64,000 nt of DNA, taken from assembly GCF_019264485.1 (NCBI RefSeq), contig NZ_JAHVAA010000004.1, positions 220,100-284,099 of the forward strand, given 5' to 3'. Source of the stretch: Sediminibacterium sp. GTDB taxonomy: Bacteria; Bacteroidota; Bacteroidia; Chitinophagales; Chitinophagaceae. Positions 53,081 to 61,412 of the stretch are shown here, piece by piece. Position numbers and translations under genes: made by a program. The notes under the pieces are model-generated. The model had not been told where the DNA came from and made no database searches. It worked only from the letters and a program-made list of their open reading frames with translations. Numbering within the stretch: the first letter of the stretch is position 1; every line of letters begins with the position of its first letter.

Positions 53081-56062
53081 ATGCTGAGTATGCAGAAACT
53101 TTATCTTTTCAGAATGCTGCTACTGCTTTTTTTTACAGGCAGTATAACAGCGGCCGATGCACAAGGCTTTACCGCCACCGGAACAATTAAGGAAGCGGTA
53201 ACAGGTAATCCTTTAACAGGGGTTTCCGTAACCATTAAAGGCACCAAACAGGTGACTACTACCGATGCCAGCGGTAATTTTTCCATTAAACCCACCGGCA
53301 GAACCGCCGTGCTGGTGTTAAACTATGTTGGATTCAGAACAACCGAAGTAACCGTTACCGCCGACAAACCAACGGTAGCAGTTATGATGGAAGAAGAGAT
53401 CAGTCCTTTAAAAGAAGTGGTTATAACAGGTCTGGCCTCTTCCATCAAACGCTCTAACCTCGCCAATGCAATAACAACCGTATCGGCACGCGACCTCACA
53501 GGAACCACACAAATTCAAACAACAGACGGAGCACTCTATGGTAAAGTACCCGGTGCCAATATTCGTATGAATTCAGGTGCACCCGGTGGTGGTATCAATA
53601 TTCAGTTGCGTGGTCTTTCAAGTCTTACCCAGGCATCCGCACCACTCATAGTATTGGACGGTGTATACATCAGTAACGATTTTCAGCGTACCGGACGTGC
53701 TTCTGTAACCGGTGCCGGCGCGGCCAATCAGGATGATGGTGCCAACCGTCTGGCAGATATTAACCCAGCTGATATTGAAAGCATTGAAGTATTAAAAGGC
53801 CCATCAGCAGCGGCCATGTATGGTACACGTGCCAATGCCGGTGTACTCGTAATCAATACCAAAAAAGGAGCAGCAGGAAAAACAACCATCAGCTTTGCAC
53901 AGGATATTGGTTTTGCAACACCACTGAAACTAATGGGTGTAGACAACTGGAGCGAAGCAAAAATCAACTCCTTCTTTCCTGTTGCGAGAAGACCTATTGA
54001 ATTAACACGCTATCAGAATGCAGTAGCCAACGGAACCTTTATTGATTATGAAGATTATTTTTATGGCAATACCGCCACACTGTTAAACACCCGTTTAAGC
54101 GTGCGCGGAGGTGATGAGAGAACCAAATTCTTTATCTCAGGCGCCATGACCGACGAAGGTGGTACAGTGAGAAGAACAGGTTTTGAACGCCAGTCTGTTC
54201 GTGCAAATATTGATCATAAGCTTACTAAAGACATCACACTGAGTGTTAACTCTAACTATAGCCGTAGTAATACCGATCGTGGTTTTACCGGTAATCAGAA
54301 TAATTCAGGTGCCAGTATTGGTTACAATATTTCTTATGTACCTAATTATTTCGACCTGCGTCCAGTTGCGGGTGCTTATCCAAATAATCCATATTTCGCA
54401 GAGAACCCGGTAGCAGTTACCGATAAGGGCATTAATAATTCACTGGTAAACCGTTTTATTCAGTCGTTCGGATTAGATATCAATCTCCTTCGTACAGAAA
54501 GATCGCAACTGAAATTTAAACTGAATGGTGGTCTGGATTTCTTCCAGAATTCTACCAAAGTGTATTTACCGGATGACCTGCAGTTTCAGCGGGCACAGGC
54601 CAACCCCGGTGATGTATTGGTGGGCAGACAACAAACCATGAATACCAATTTTCAGGCAGCGATGGTATATAACTGGGAACTGAAAAAAGTAAGTATGACT
54701 ACACAGGCCGGTATGGTTCGCCTGGATTTTAAAAATGATGGATTATTCAACCGTGGTCGTGGTCTGGCGCCCGGACAATCAAATATCAAACAGGCCACTG
54801 TGCAGGAAGTAGAAGCACAGTTTGAAAACTCACAGCGCGATGTGGGTATTTTCTTACAGCAGGAAGCCAATTTTGAAGATAAGATCATTGGTACAGTAGG
54901 TGTTCGCTGGGATAAATCAAATACCAATGGTAATGCGAATAAATATTATGCATTTCCAAAAGCATCACTGGCCGTTAACCTTACCAATTTTGATTTCTGG
55001 AAATCACGCACCATTTCTCAATTGAAACCACGTGTTGCTTATGGACAAACCGCAGGGCCTGTTCCATTTGGTGCAACATTTACTTCATTGGGTGGTGTGA
55101 ATATTGGTGGCTTACTGGGTTCAACTGTAGCGGTGAATGTAGGTAACCTCAACATCAGACCAGAAAGAGCCGAAGAGCTGGAATTTGGTTTGGATGCGGG
55201 CTTCTTTAATAACAAAATACTGTTAGAAGCTACTTATTATATTAAAACAACTAAAGACAATTTACAGCCACTGAACCTCTCGCCTTCAACCGGTGTTGCA
55301 CAAACATTGAGCAACGAAGCTGAGATGCGTAACAATGGTATTGAACTGGCTTTATCGGGTACGGTATTACAGAAGGAAAAAATTAAATGGACTTCACGTC
55401 TTATGTGGTGGAAAAACGATGTGAAGATTACCAGACTGGGCATACCTTCATATACAGCAGGTGCGTTTGGCTCTGCACTGGGTACCTTCCTCTATCAACA
55501 GGGAGTGGCACCCACAACCATTGTGGGTACACCGGCAGTTTCTCCGGGTGTATTTACAGTATGGGGTAATGCACAACCTGACTGGACTTCTTCCTGGTCG
55601 AACAATATTACTTTCCTGAAAAACTTCGATCTGAACTTTTTGATGGAGTATCGTAGCGGCGGAGATAATATTAACCTTACTTCTTTCCTTACCGACGGTG
55701 GTGGTACTACCAAGGGCTGGTTTGATGATGATAATAAAGATGGTATACCCAATGGTCGTCAGCGTCCGCCGGCGCCATATAATAATGCAGCGCGCTGGGT
55801 GCAGGATGCTACTTTCATGAAAGTACGTGAGATTGGTTTGTACTATACAGTTCCGAAAGATTTTCTCAGCCGTAGCTTTGGAAGGGTTATTCAGCGTGCG
55901 AAAATTGGTGTATCAGGAAACAATGTGTTCCTCTTCACCAAATACAAAGGCTATGATCCCGAAACATCCACATTTGGTGCACAGGCAGTTGCCAATAACG
56001 TTGATGTGGCTCCTTATCCAACAGCCAGAAGATTATTCTTTCATTTACAAATTGACTTCTAA
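53081..56062 (+). CDS. SusC/RagA-family TonB-linked outer-membrane transporter (second)
   Basis: 993 residues with a signal peptide (MLSMQKLYLFRMLLLLFFTG onward). The regulatory-like domain (FTATGTIKEAVTGNPLTGVSVTIKGT; VLVLNYVGFRTTEVTV) spans about 29-110, and the plug includes VVITGLASSIKRSNLANAITTV, GALYGKVPGANIRM, IEVLKGPSAAAMYGTRANAGVLVINTK. The barrel ends in an aromatic strand (RLFFHLQIDF). It is cotranscribed with the CocE-type hydrolase upstream and SusD downstream. No sigma/FecR pair is adjacent, so control may come from the Lrp regulator or elsewhere. Confidence 0.95.
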   Translation: MLSMQKLYLFRMLLLLFFTGSITAADAQGFTATGTIKEAVTGNPLTGVSVTIKGTKQVTTTDASGNFSIKPTGRTAVLVLNYVGFRTTEVTVTADKPTVAVMMEEEISPLKEVVITGLASSIKRSNLANAITTVSARDLTGTTQIQTTDGALYGKVPGANIRMNSGAPGGGINIQLRGLSSLTQASAPLIVLDGVYISNDFQRTGRASVTGAGAANQDDGANRLADINPADIESIEVLKGPSAAAMYGTRANAGVLVINTKKGAAGKTTISFAQDIGFATPLKLMGVDNWSEAKINSFFPVARRPIELTRYQNAVANGTFIDYEDYFYGNTATLLNTRLSVRGGDERTKFFISGAMTDEGGTVRRTGFERQSVRANIDHKLTKDITLSVNSNYSRSNTDRGFTGNQNNSGASIGYNISYVPNYFDLRPVAGAYPNNPYFAENPVAVTDKGINNSLVNRFIQSFGLDINLLRTERSQLKFKLNGGLDFFQNSTKVYLPDDLQFQRAQANPGDVLVGRQQTMNTNFQAAMVYNWELKKVSMTTQAGMVRLDFKNDGLFNRGRGLAPGQSNIKQATVQEVEAQFENSQRDVGIFLQQEANFEDKIIGTVGVRWDKSNTNGNANKYYAFPKASLAVNLTNFDFWKSRTISQLKPRVAYGQTAGPVPFGATFTSLGGVNIGGLLGSTVAVNVGNLNIRPERAEELEFGLDAGFFNNKILLEATYYIKTTKDNLQPLNLSPSTGVAQTLSNEAEMRNNGIELALSGTVLQKEKIKWTSRLMWWKNDVKITRLGIPSYTAGAFGSALGTFLYQQGVAPTTIVGTPAVSPGVFTVWGNAQPDWTSSWSNNITFLKNFDLNFLMEYRSGGDNINLTSFLTDGGGTTKGWFDDDNKDGIPNGRQRPPAPYNNAARWVQDATFMKVREIGLYYTVPKDFLSRSFGRVIQRAKIGVSGNNVFLFTKYKGYDPETSTFGAQAVANNVDVAPYPTARRLFFHLQIDF

Positions 56063-56157
56063 ATTCTATAACACATGAAATGAGCCATTACAAAGTTTGA
56101 TATGGATTGAACTATGCTGGCGAATTCCATGTGACCAAAATCAATAAATAGAAACAC

Positions 56158-57528
56158 ATGAAAAAGCTTCAAATACTATTATTAGCAAGTGTTGCAGCGT
56201 TTCAGTTTTCCTGCAACCCACTGGAGGTAAAAGAACTGGTAGACCCGAATAATCCCAGTGAGGCAAGTGTGTTGAACAATGCTTCACGAAGCCAGATACA
56301 GTTTCTCGTAACGGGTCTGGAACAAAGACATAAGGGCTATGTCACCAATATCTGTCAGGCATGGAATACTTTCGGAAGAGAAGTATGGTACCTGAATGGA
56401 TCTGACCCTCGTTTTCAAACAGACTGGTTAGGCCAGGCAGGTCGTGTTCCCGATGCGGCATACTTTGGATTTGGTGCTACAGGTGGTGGTTCATACGCAA
56501 CTCCCTATCAGTGTATTAAACAAGGCTATGTATTGATTGATGCAGCACAAAACTCCGCAGCTTTAACTGCGCAGGAAAAAAGTGCAGTAGCAGGTTTTGC
56601 CAAAACCATCATGGCATACCAGTTTATGATACCCGCCAACTGGCAATATGAAAACGGTATCAGAACCGATGTAAAAGATCCGCTGAAACCCGGAGGCTTC
56701 CGTACTTATACCGCAGCATTGGGTTTTATAGATTCATTACTCACTGCCGGTTATGCTGATCTGAATGCTTCGGGTACAGCATTTCCTTTCACACTTACAG
56801 CCGGATGGAATGGCTTTAATAATATCGATGGATTGAAAAGAGTGAACAGGGCTATTGCAGCAAGGGTAGCCATTTATCGTAAAGACTGGAACGGCGCATT
56901 AACTGCATTGAATAATTCATTCATGAACCTCACCGGCATTTTAGGTGCTGGTCCGGCACATACTTATGGTGCACCACCAGATGGTTTTAACCCCATGTAT
57001 TATGTGCTTGATGCAAGTGTGAATACCATTATTGTGGTACACCCGTCTGTATTGGCCGATGCCACACCCGGTGATGCACGTGTAGCCGCCAAGTTCCACC
57101 AGCGTACCACACCGGTTACCATTACCACAGATGCTGCACCACTGGTAGGAACACACCAGGATAAAAGATGGGCCAGTAATACATCACCCATTCCTTTTAT
57201 TAAAAATGAAGAGCTGATATTGATTAAAGCAGAAGCGCATGCACAGCTCGGACAAACAACAGATGCTGTAAATGCCATTAATGTTATTCGCACTGCGGCT
57301 AATATTGGTAACTATGGCGGCGCTACTACACAGGCAGCATTGATTGACGAAATTCTATATCAGCGTCGTTACTCACTATGGGCCGAACCATGGGGTCATC
57401 GCTGGATTGATGCACGCAGGTACGACAGACTCAATACCATTCCAACTTCATACGATCAGGGAACCATCTTTAAACAGTTCCCACGTCCACAGGCAGAAAT
57501 TAACTGGGACCTCTATACAGGAGGATAG
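56158..57528 (+). CDS. SusD/RagB-family outer-membrane lipoprotein (second)
   Basis: 456-residue surface lipoprotein, lipobox QFSC (Cys19). SusD-like features are NPLEVKELVDPNNPSEASVLN, the central ALTAQEKSAVAGFAKTIMAYQFM helices, and the C-terminal family signature ALIDEILYQRRYSLWAEPWGHRWIDARRYDRL. It is the partner of the preceding SusC, 95 bp downstream. The ligand is unknown; given the CocE-type enzyme, a proline-containing peptide or ester is a guess. A GCAA-tetraloop terminator closes the operon. Confidence 0.93.
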   Translation: MKKLQILLLASVAAFQFSCNPLEVKELVDPNNPSEASVLNNASRSQIQFLVTGLEQRHKGYVTNICQAWNTFGREVWYLNGSDPRFQTDWLGQAGRVPDAAYFGFGATGGGSYATPYQCIKQGYVLIDAAQNSAALTAQEKSAVAGFAKTIMAYQFMIPANWQYENGIRTDVKDPLKPGGFRTYTAALGFIDSLLTAGYADLNASGTAFPFTLTAGWNGFNNIDGLKRVNRAIAARVAIYRKDWNGALTALNNSFMNLTGILGAGPAHTYGAPPDGFNPMYYVLDASVNTIIVVHPSVLADATPGDARVAAKFHQRTTPVTITTDAAPLVGTHQDKRWASNTSPIPFIKNEELILIKAEAHAQLGQTTDAVNAINVIRTAANIGNYGGATTQAALIDEILYQRRYSLWAEPWGHRWIDARRYDRLNTIPTSYDQGTIFKQFPRPQAEINWDLYTGG

Positions 57529-57566
57529 TAAGAAAGGCGGAGTTTTGTTGATGAAAGCTATAAGAT

Positions 57567-57598
57567 AAATGCGGCGCAGCAATGCGCCGCATTTATTA
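57567..57598 (+). terminator. Terminator with GCAA tetraloop after susD
   Basis: AAATGCGGCGCA (57567-57578) pairs perfectly with TGCGCCGCATTT (57583-57594) across GCAA, followed by ATTATT. Confidence 0.9.
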
Positions 57599-57698
57599 TT
57601 ATGATGATGTGTGAAGAGCAGATTCAGCAGAACCGGTTAGCAGGATTTCTTTTTTCAATGTAAGGAGTCTGTTTATCTTAGGCCTTCAATGAAAGGGT

Positions 57699-58532
57699 TT
57701 GAACAATAAAAAACCACAACACTTTTTTACGCACCAGTATCCATCCTGGTTATTAAACCATCCTCAATGGATACATTTGTTCTATGCCTTCAATTACTTC
57801 TTACAACTAAGGAAATGGTATATTACTAAAAGACTCAGCAAACTCCTAAATTCAAAAACAACACCCTATCGTTTACTGGATGCCGGATGCGGAGAGGGTC
57901 AGTTTTTATTCCCCTTCGCCGCTTCACGTAAAACAGCTTTTTTCAAAGGGATAGACAGGGAAAGAAGTAATATCTCTTTTTGTAACCGCTATGCACAGCA
58001 TTATGGGTTAACACATATTTTATTTGAAGAAATAGAAACGGAACAGTTAAAAGAAAAAGAACTATATGATATTATCCTCTGCATTTCTGTATTACCCTAC
58101 AGCAAAAACGACGAGGTGTTTTTATCTTGTTTATACAATGCCATGAAACCGGGAGGAGATTTATTGCTCTATGTGCCTGTTAACAACCACACCATACTGC
58201 CCTTTTATAAAAAAATAATGCAGCGTTATGAGAACTATGAATCTGTTCAGCAAAACCAGCGGATATATCATGAAGCGGGTTTGATAAAACTTTTGCAGGA
58301 CTGTAATTTTCTGGTAACCGAAAAAACAAAAACATACGGCTTCTTTGGTAAATTAAGCAACGAACTGTTGAATATTCACCTCATTCTTTTTAATGCCTAT
58401 TCCTTTCTTTTTAAAATAATAATCTTTTTTTCACTGCTGCTTTTCTATCCTCTTATTCTTCTTTGTATGCTATTAGATTATACCTTACCTGTTCGCTCCG
58501 GTAATGGCTTGATGATAGTGGCCAGAAAATAA
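57699..58532 (+). CDS. Class I SAM-dependent methyltransferase
   Basis: 277 residues. The only start in frame after the stop at 57690-57692 is TTG at 57699. A 6-codon frame beginning ATG at 57689 (MKGFEQ) overlaps it. The SAM-binding motif I is LLDAGCGEGQFLFPFA (about 60), with acidic motif II FKGIDRERSNI near 86, then IILCISVLPYSKNDEVFLSCL and MKPGGDLLLYVPV near 150. A hydrophobic stretch of about 30 residues near 225-262 (FLFKIIIFFSLLLFYPLILLCMLL) suggests membrane association, so a lipid or quinone-like substrate is possible. No neighbour clarifies it. Confidence 0.8.
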   Translation: MNNKKPQHFFTHQYPSWLLNHPQWIHLFYAFNYFLQLRKWYITKRLSKLLNSKTTPYRLLDAGCGEGQFLFPFAASRKTAFFKGIDRERSNISFCNRYAQHYGLTHILFEEIETEQLKEKELYDIILCISVLPYSKNDEVFLSCLYNAMKPGGDLLLYVPVNNHTILPFYKKIMQRYENYESVQQNQRIYHEAGLIKLLQDCNFLVTEKTKTYGFFGKLSNELLNIHLILFNAYSFLFKIIIFFSLLLFYPLILLCMLLDYTLPVRSGNGLMIVARK

Positions 58533-58553
58533 ATGAAACAGAAGTTCGAAGAA

Positions 58554-58615
58554 CTCCTTTGGAGAACAGAGAAATGTCGAATACCGAATTTCGAAGTTGG
58601 ATAATGGGTATTCGA
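58554..58615. repeat. Mixed-word hairpin after the methyltransferase gene
   Basis: CTCC-ttt-GGAG mini-hairpin (58554-58564), the CAGAG word, then TCGAATACC (58577-58585) pairing with GGTATTCGA (58607-58615). It lies 21 nt after the stop codon and combines three vocabularies found elsewhere. Confidence 0.6.
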
Positions 58616-58666
58616 TATTATAATTAACCTCAAAGTTTCTTTATCTTCATTACTCAAACCTGCCAT

Positions 58667-59623
58667 ATGAAACAAAGCATCACCCGCTACTTTTTATTCT
58701 TTGCTTTTATTGCCGTATTTGTTACCGTAACAGCATTCAGTAATAAACAAACAGTTGCTGCTGATAACGATATTATTGGTCGCTGGGACCTTACCGTTAA
58801 TATGGGCGATCGTATGGCGCCCTCCTGGCTGGAAGTAAAACTCTCGGGCATACAAACCCTGGTTGGACAATTTGTGGCCGATGGAGGAAGCGCCAGACCT
58901 ATTGCACAGGTAAAAGTAAAAGACGGCAAAATTCATTTTTCCATACCGGCACAGTGGGAACGCACAGATAAAGAAATGGTGTTTGAAGCAACATTGGAAA
59001 ACGATCAATTAAAAGGCACCATCTATGCAAGTAATGGCAGAACCTATACAGTTACCGGAGAACGCGCACCACTTTTAAAAAGAACAACACCAGCGAACTG
59101 GGGCAAACCCATTCACCTGCTCAACAAAACCAATTTAGACGGATGGGTGGCACAGGGCAGAACCAACCAGTGGCAAAATATAAATGGTGTACTCACCAGT
59201 CCGAAATCGGGAAGCAACCTGATGACAACAGAAAAGTTTACCGATTTTAAACTACATGTAGAGTTTCGCTATCCTGCAGGAAGTAATAGTGGCGTATACC
59301 TCCGAGGCCGTTATGAAGTACAGGTTGAAGATAATGCAGGCAAAGAACCCTCCTCAACCTATTTCGGTGGTATCTATGGTTTTCTCACACCCAACGAAAT
59401 GGCAGCCAAGCCTGCGGGCGAATGGCAAAGCTTCGATATTACACTTATTGGCAGAAGGGTAACAGTAATTGCCAATGGCAAAGCCATTATTGTAGACCAG
59501 ATTATACCGGGCATTACCGGCGGGGCACTCGATAGTAAAGAAGGAGAGCCCGGTCCCATACTCTTACAGGGCGATCATGGGCCTGTTGAATACAGGAATA
59601 TCATTATTACGCCAGCAAAATAA
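58667..59623 (+). CDS. DUF1080 (3-keto-disaccharide hydrolase-type) exported protein
   Basis: 318 residues with a signal peptide (about 1-24). An N-terminal beta domain of about 110 residues (DIIGRWDLTVNMGDRMAPSWLEVKLSG; VKVKDGKIHFSIPAQWER) precedes a DUF1080 jelly roll (KTNLDGWVAQGRTNQWQNINGVLTSP; FTDFKLHVEFRYPAGSNSGVYLRGRYEVQVED; GEWQSFDITLIGRRVTVIANGKAI; LLQGDHGPVEYRNIII). DUF1080 proteins cleave 3-keto-glycosides or bind glycans. A nearby MFS sugar porter could take up the sugar product, but a hairpin element and a candidate RNA lie between them. Confidence 0.88.
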   Translation: MKQSITRYFLFFAFIAVFVTVTAFSNKQTVAADNDIIGRWDLTVNMGDRMAPSWLEVKLSGIQTLVGQFVADGGSARPIAQVKVKDGKIHFSIPAQWERTDKEMVFEATLENDQLKGTIYASNGRTYTVTGERAPLLKRTTPANWGKPIHLLNKTNLDGWVAQGRTNQWQNINGVLTSPKSGSNLMTTEKFTDFKLHVEFRYPAGSNSGVYLRGRYEVQVEDNAGKEPSSTYFGGIYGFLTPNEMAAKPAGEWQSFDITLIGRRVTVIANGKAIIVDQIIPGITGGALDSKEGEPGPILLQGDHGPVEYRNIIITPAK

Positions 59624-59753
59624 AAGCGCAGTAAAACGTTTCATCTACTTATTGTTGCTTCTCATCTACTGAAAACCTGTCTTGCTCAAACGCATTTCGG
59701 AAGGCGATTATATGCTTCTATTTTCGCATCCGTCTAAAACCCACTTGAAAATA

Positions 59754-59866
59754 GTATTCAGACAATCGAGGTGCGATAAAGAAAGTCCGGGGGGATTATT
59801 ATCTATTTTGCCCTTGAACCCCCTGAATACAACCCAGACCCGCTTTTTATGAAGCGGGTCTTTTTG
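59754..59866 (+). ncRNA. Candidate structured RNA ending in an intrinsic terminator
   Basis: GTATTCAG (59754-59761) pairs perfectly with CTGAATAC (59823-59830). Inside are a small stem ATCG-aggtg-CGAT (59765-59777) and a G run (59789-59794) pairing with CCCC (59819-59822), which is contiguous with the closing stem. A terminator, AGACCCGCTT (59836-59845) with AAGCGGGTCT (59852-59861) and a T tract, follows at once. A TATTTTCG box about 35 bp upstream could be a promoter. It is either a small RNA or a leader element; no Rfam class is recognised. Confidence 0.45.
59836..59866 (+). terminator. Intrinsic terminator of the candidate RNA
   Basis: Perfect 10-bp arms with a 6-nt loop, then TTTTTG. 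It is 213 bp past the DUF1080 stop codon, far for an ordinary gene terminator. Confidence 0.85.
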
Positions 59867-59873
59867 TGTGAGG

Positions 59874-60026
59874 AAGTCTGGAAAGTCCGGAAGTCGGAAA
59901 GTCCGGGAGATGACAGATTTAGTATAGCGCCCTCCGCGTAACTCCGTGGTTTCTTCCATTCAGTTACACTGAACTGTTACTACTCAATTTTCTTTCGGAC
60001 TTCCTGACTTTCGGACTTTCCGACTT
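59874..60026. repeat. Composite nested hairpin element, copy B
   Basis: Arms 59874-59910 and 59991-60026 pair over 36 positions: 31 Watson-Crick, 4 G-U in the plus-strand RNA, 1 A-C, plus one bulged T. Words are AAAGTCCGG and AAGTCGG. The interior has ATGACAGATTTA and CCCTCCGCGTAACTCCGTGG, the counterparts of the inner parts of copy A at 1131-1184 and, as reverse complement, of the word at 1217-1236. Confidence 0.75.
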
Positions 60027-60050
60027 ATATTTAATAATCAACGAGCTGCC

Positions 60051-61358
60051 ATGAATAAGAAACTTGCATTATGGTCCATCACTGTAGGTTTGGGTGGACT
60101 TTTATTCGGATTAGATGTTGCAGTTATTTCCGGTGCGGAACAAGCCATTCAAAGTTTATGGAACCTGAGCAACTGGATGCATGGAACAGCGATTGCGATG
60201 GCTTTGTATGGAACTGTTTTTGGTGCTGCATTGGGTAATATACCCGCCAACCGTATCGGTCGAAAAAAAACATTGTTCTGGATCGGGATTGTTTTCCTGC
60301 TCACTTCTGTTGGTGCTGCATTGGCGCAAGATGTATATAGTTTTATGTTCTTCCGTTTTTTGAGCGGTTTGAGCATTGGTGCCTCATCGGTAGTGGCACC
60401 GGTATATATTTCTGAAATAGCACCACCCAAATACAGAGGCCGCATGGTTATTTCATTTCAGTTAAATGTGGTGGCAGGTATTATGCTGGCCTATTTTTCC
60501 AATTACTTATTACAGGGTACCGGTGGCGAACAGGATTGGCGCTGGATGTTGGGCGTAGTAGCCATTCCGTCTTTACTCTTTTCGGTACTGATGTTATTTA
60601 CACCCGAAACACCCAGATGGCTGGTATTGTATAAAAAAGATACTGCAGCGGCGAAAAAAGTAATGGCACTTACGGGTGAAGCAACAGATGAAATGATTGA
60701 AAAAATCAGGCTGTCTGTTACAGCCACAAAAGAAAAACTCTTCTCCAAAAAATTCTATACTCCTTTATTACTCGCTTTTCTGATTGCATTCTTTAACCAG
60801 ATGTCGGGTATCAATGCCATTATTTATTTCGCACCCAAAGTATTTGAAATGGCAGGTATTGAAAGAAGCGGTGCCTTATTGTCAACAGTAGGCATTGGTG
60901 CGGTAAACCTGCTCTTCACCATTACAGGCTGGTACCTGATTGACCGTTTTGGAAGAAGAGCACTCATGTATATTGGCTCACTGGGTTATATTATTTCTCT
61001 TACACTGATTGCTGTTTCTTTTAACAGTGCAGACAAGAGCATGATTATTTATTATGTATTCATCTTTATTGGGGCGCATGCCGTGGGGCAGGGTGCTGTA
61101 ATCTGGGTGTTCCTGTCGGAACTCTTTCCTAATGCTGTAAGGGCAAGCGGAACATCGTTTGGCTCTTTAACGCACTGGGTATTTGCTGCACTGGTGGCAC
61201 AGGTATTTCCCTTTTTTGCAGCCAATGTAGCGGGCAGTTATATCTTCGGCTTTTTTGCTTTTATGATGGTCTTGCAACTGCTCTATGTATGGAAAATGAT
61301 GCCCGAAACAAAAGGAATGGCTTTAGAAGATATGGAGAAGAATATTGTTTTACATTAA
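60051..61358 (+). CDS. Sugar-porter family MFS transporter
   Basis: 435-residue inner-membrane transporter with twelve predicted spans. Sugar-porter signatures are complete: GGLLFGLDVAVISGAE (TM1), NRIGRKKTLFW (loop 2-3), RFLSGLSIGASSVVAPVYISEIAPPKYRGRM, PETPRWL (after TM6), FFNQMSGINAIIYFAPKVFE (TM7), RFGRRALMYIG and PETKGMALEDME at the C-terminus. It is probably a proton-sugar symporter for a hexose or pentose. It lies 54 bp upstream of a TonB-dependent receptor gene, so the two may form an outer- and inner-membrane uptake route. Confidence 0.94.
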   Translation: MNKKLALWSITVGLGGLLFGLDVAVISGAEQAIQSLWNLSNWMHGTAIAMALYGTVFGAALGNIPANRIGRKKTLFWIGIVFLLTSVGAALAQDVYSFMFFRFLSGLSIGASSVVAPVYISEIAPPKYRGRMVISFQLNVVAGIMLAYFSNYLLQGTGGEQDWRWMLGVVAIPSLLFSVLMLFTPETPRWLVLYKKDTAAAKKVMALTGEATDEMIEKIRLSVTATKEKLFSKKFYTPLLLAFLIAFFNQMSGINAIIYFAPKVFEMAGIERSGALLSTVGIGAVNLLFTITGWYLIDRFGRRALMYIGSLGYIISLTLIAVSFNSADKSMIIYYVFIFIGAHAVGQGAVIWVFLSELFPNAVRASGTSFGSLTHWVFAALVAQVFPFFAANVAGSYIFGFFAFMMVLQLLYVWKMMPETKGMALEDMEKNIVLH

Positions 61359-61412
61359 TGTATTGAACAAGAAACCTGTTTTGTTGTTTTGTACCCAGGA
61401 AAAACAGGATAT

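Larger units (their letters stand above)
59624..60050. other. Intergenic region with candidate RNA and repeat element
   Basis: 427 bp. 59624-59750 shows nothing definite apart from a weak TATTTTCG box at 59719-59726. A candidate structured RNA with terminator (59754-59866) and composite hairpin element B (59874-60026) follow. An 83-codon minus-strand frame over the RNA has no family resemblance and is rejected. Confidence 0.5.

Noticed and set aside
59754..59866. RNase P RNA
   Set aside because: Short strings resemble conserved RNase P segments, but the region is about 110 nt against 300-400 nt, the conserved AGGAAAGTCC and ACAGAA blocks are imperfect, and the GTCCGG part may come from the repeat family.
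59708..59959. 83-codon minus-strand frame over the candidate RNA
   Set aside because: No family resemblance; it spans a terminator and half of a repeat element, as expected for a spurious frame over structured non-coding DNA.
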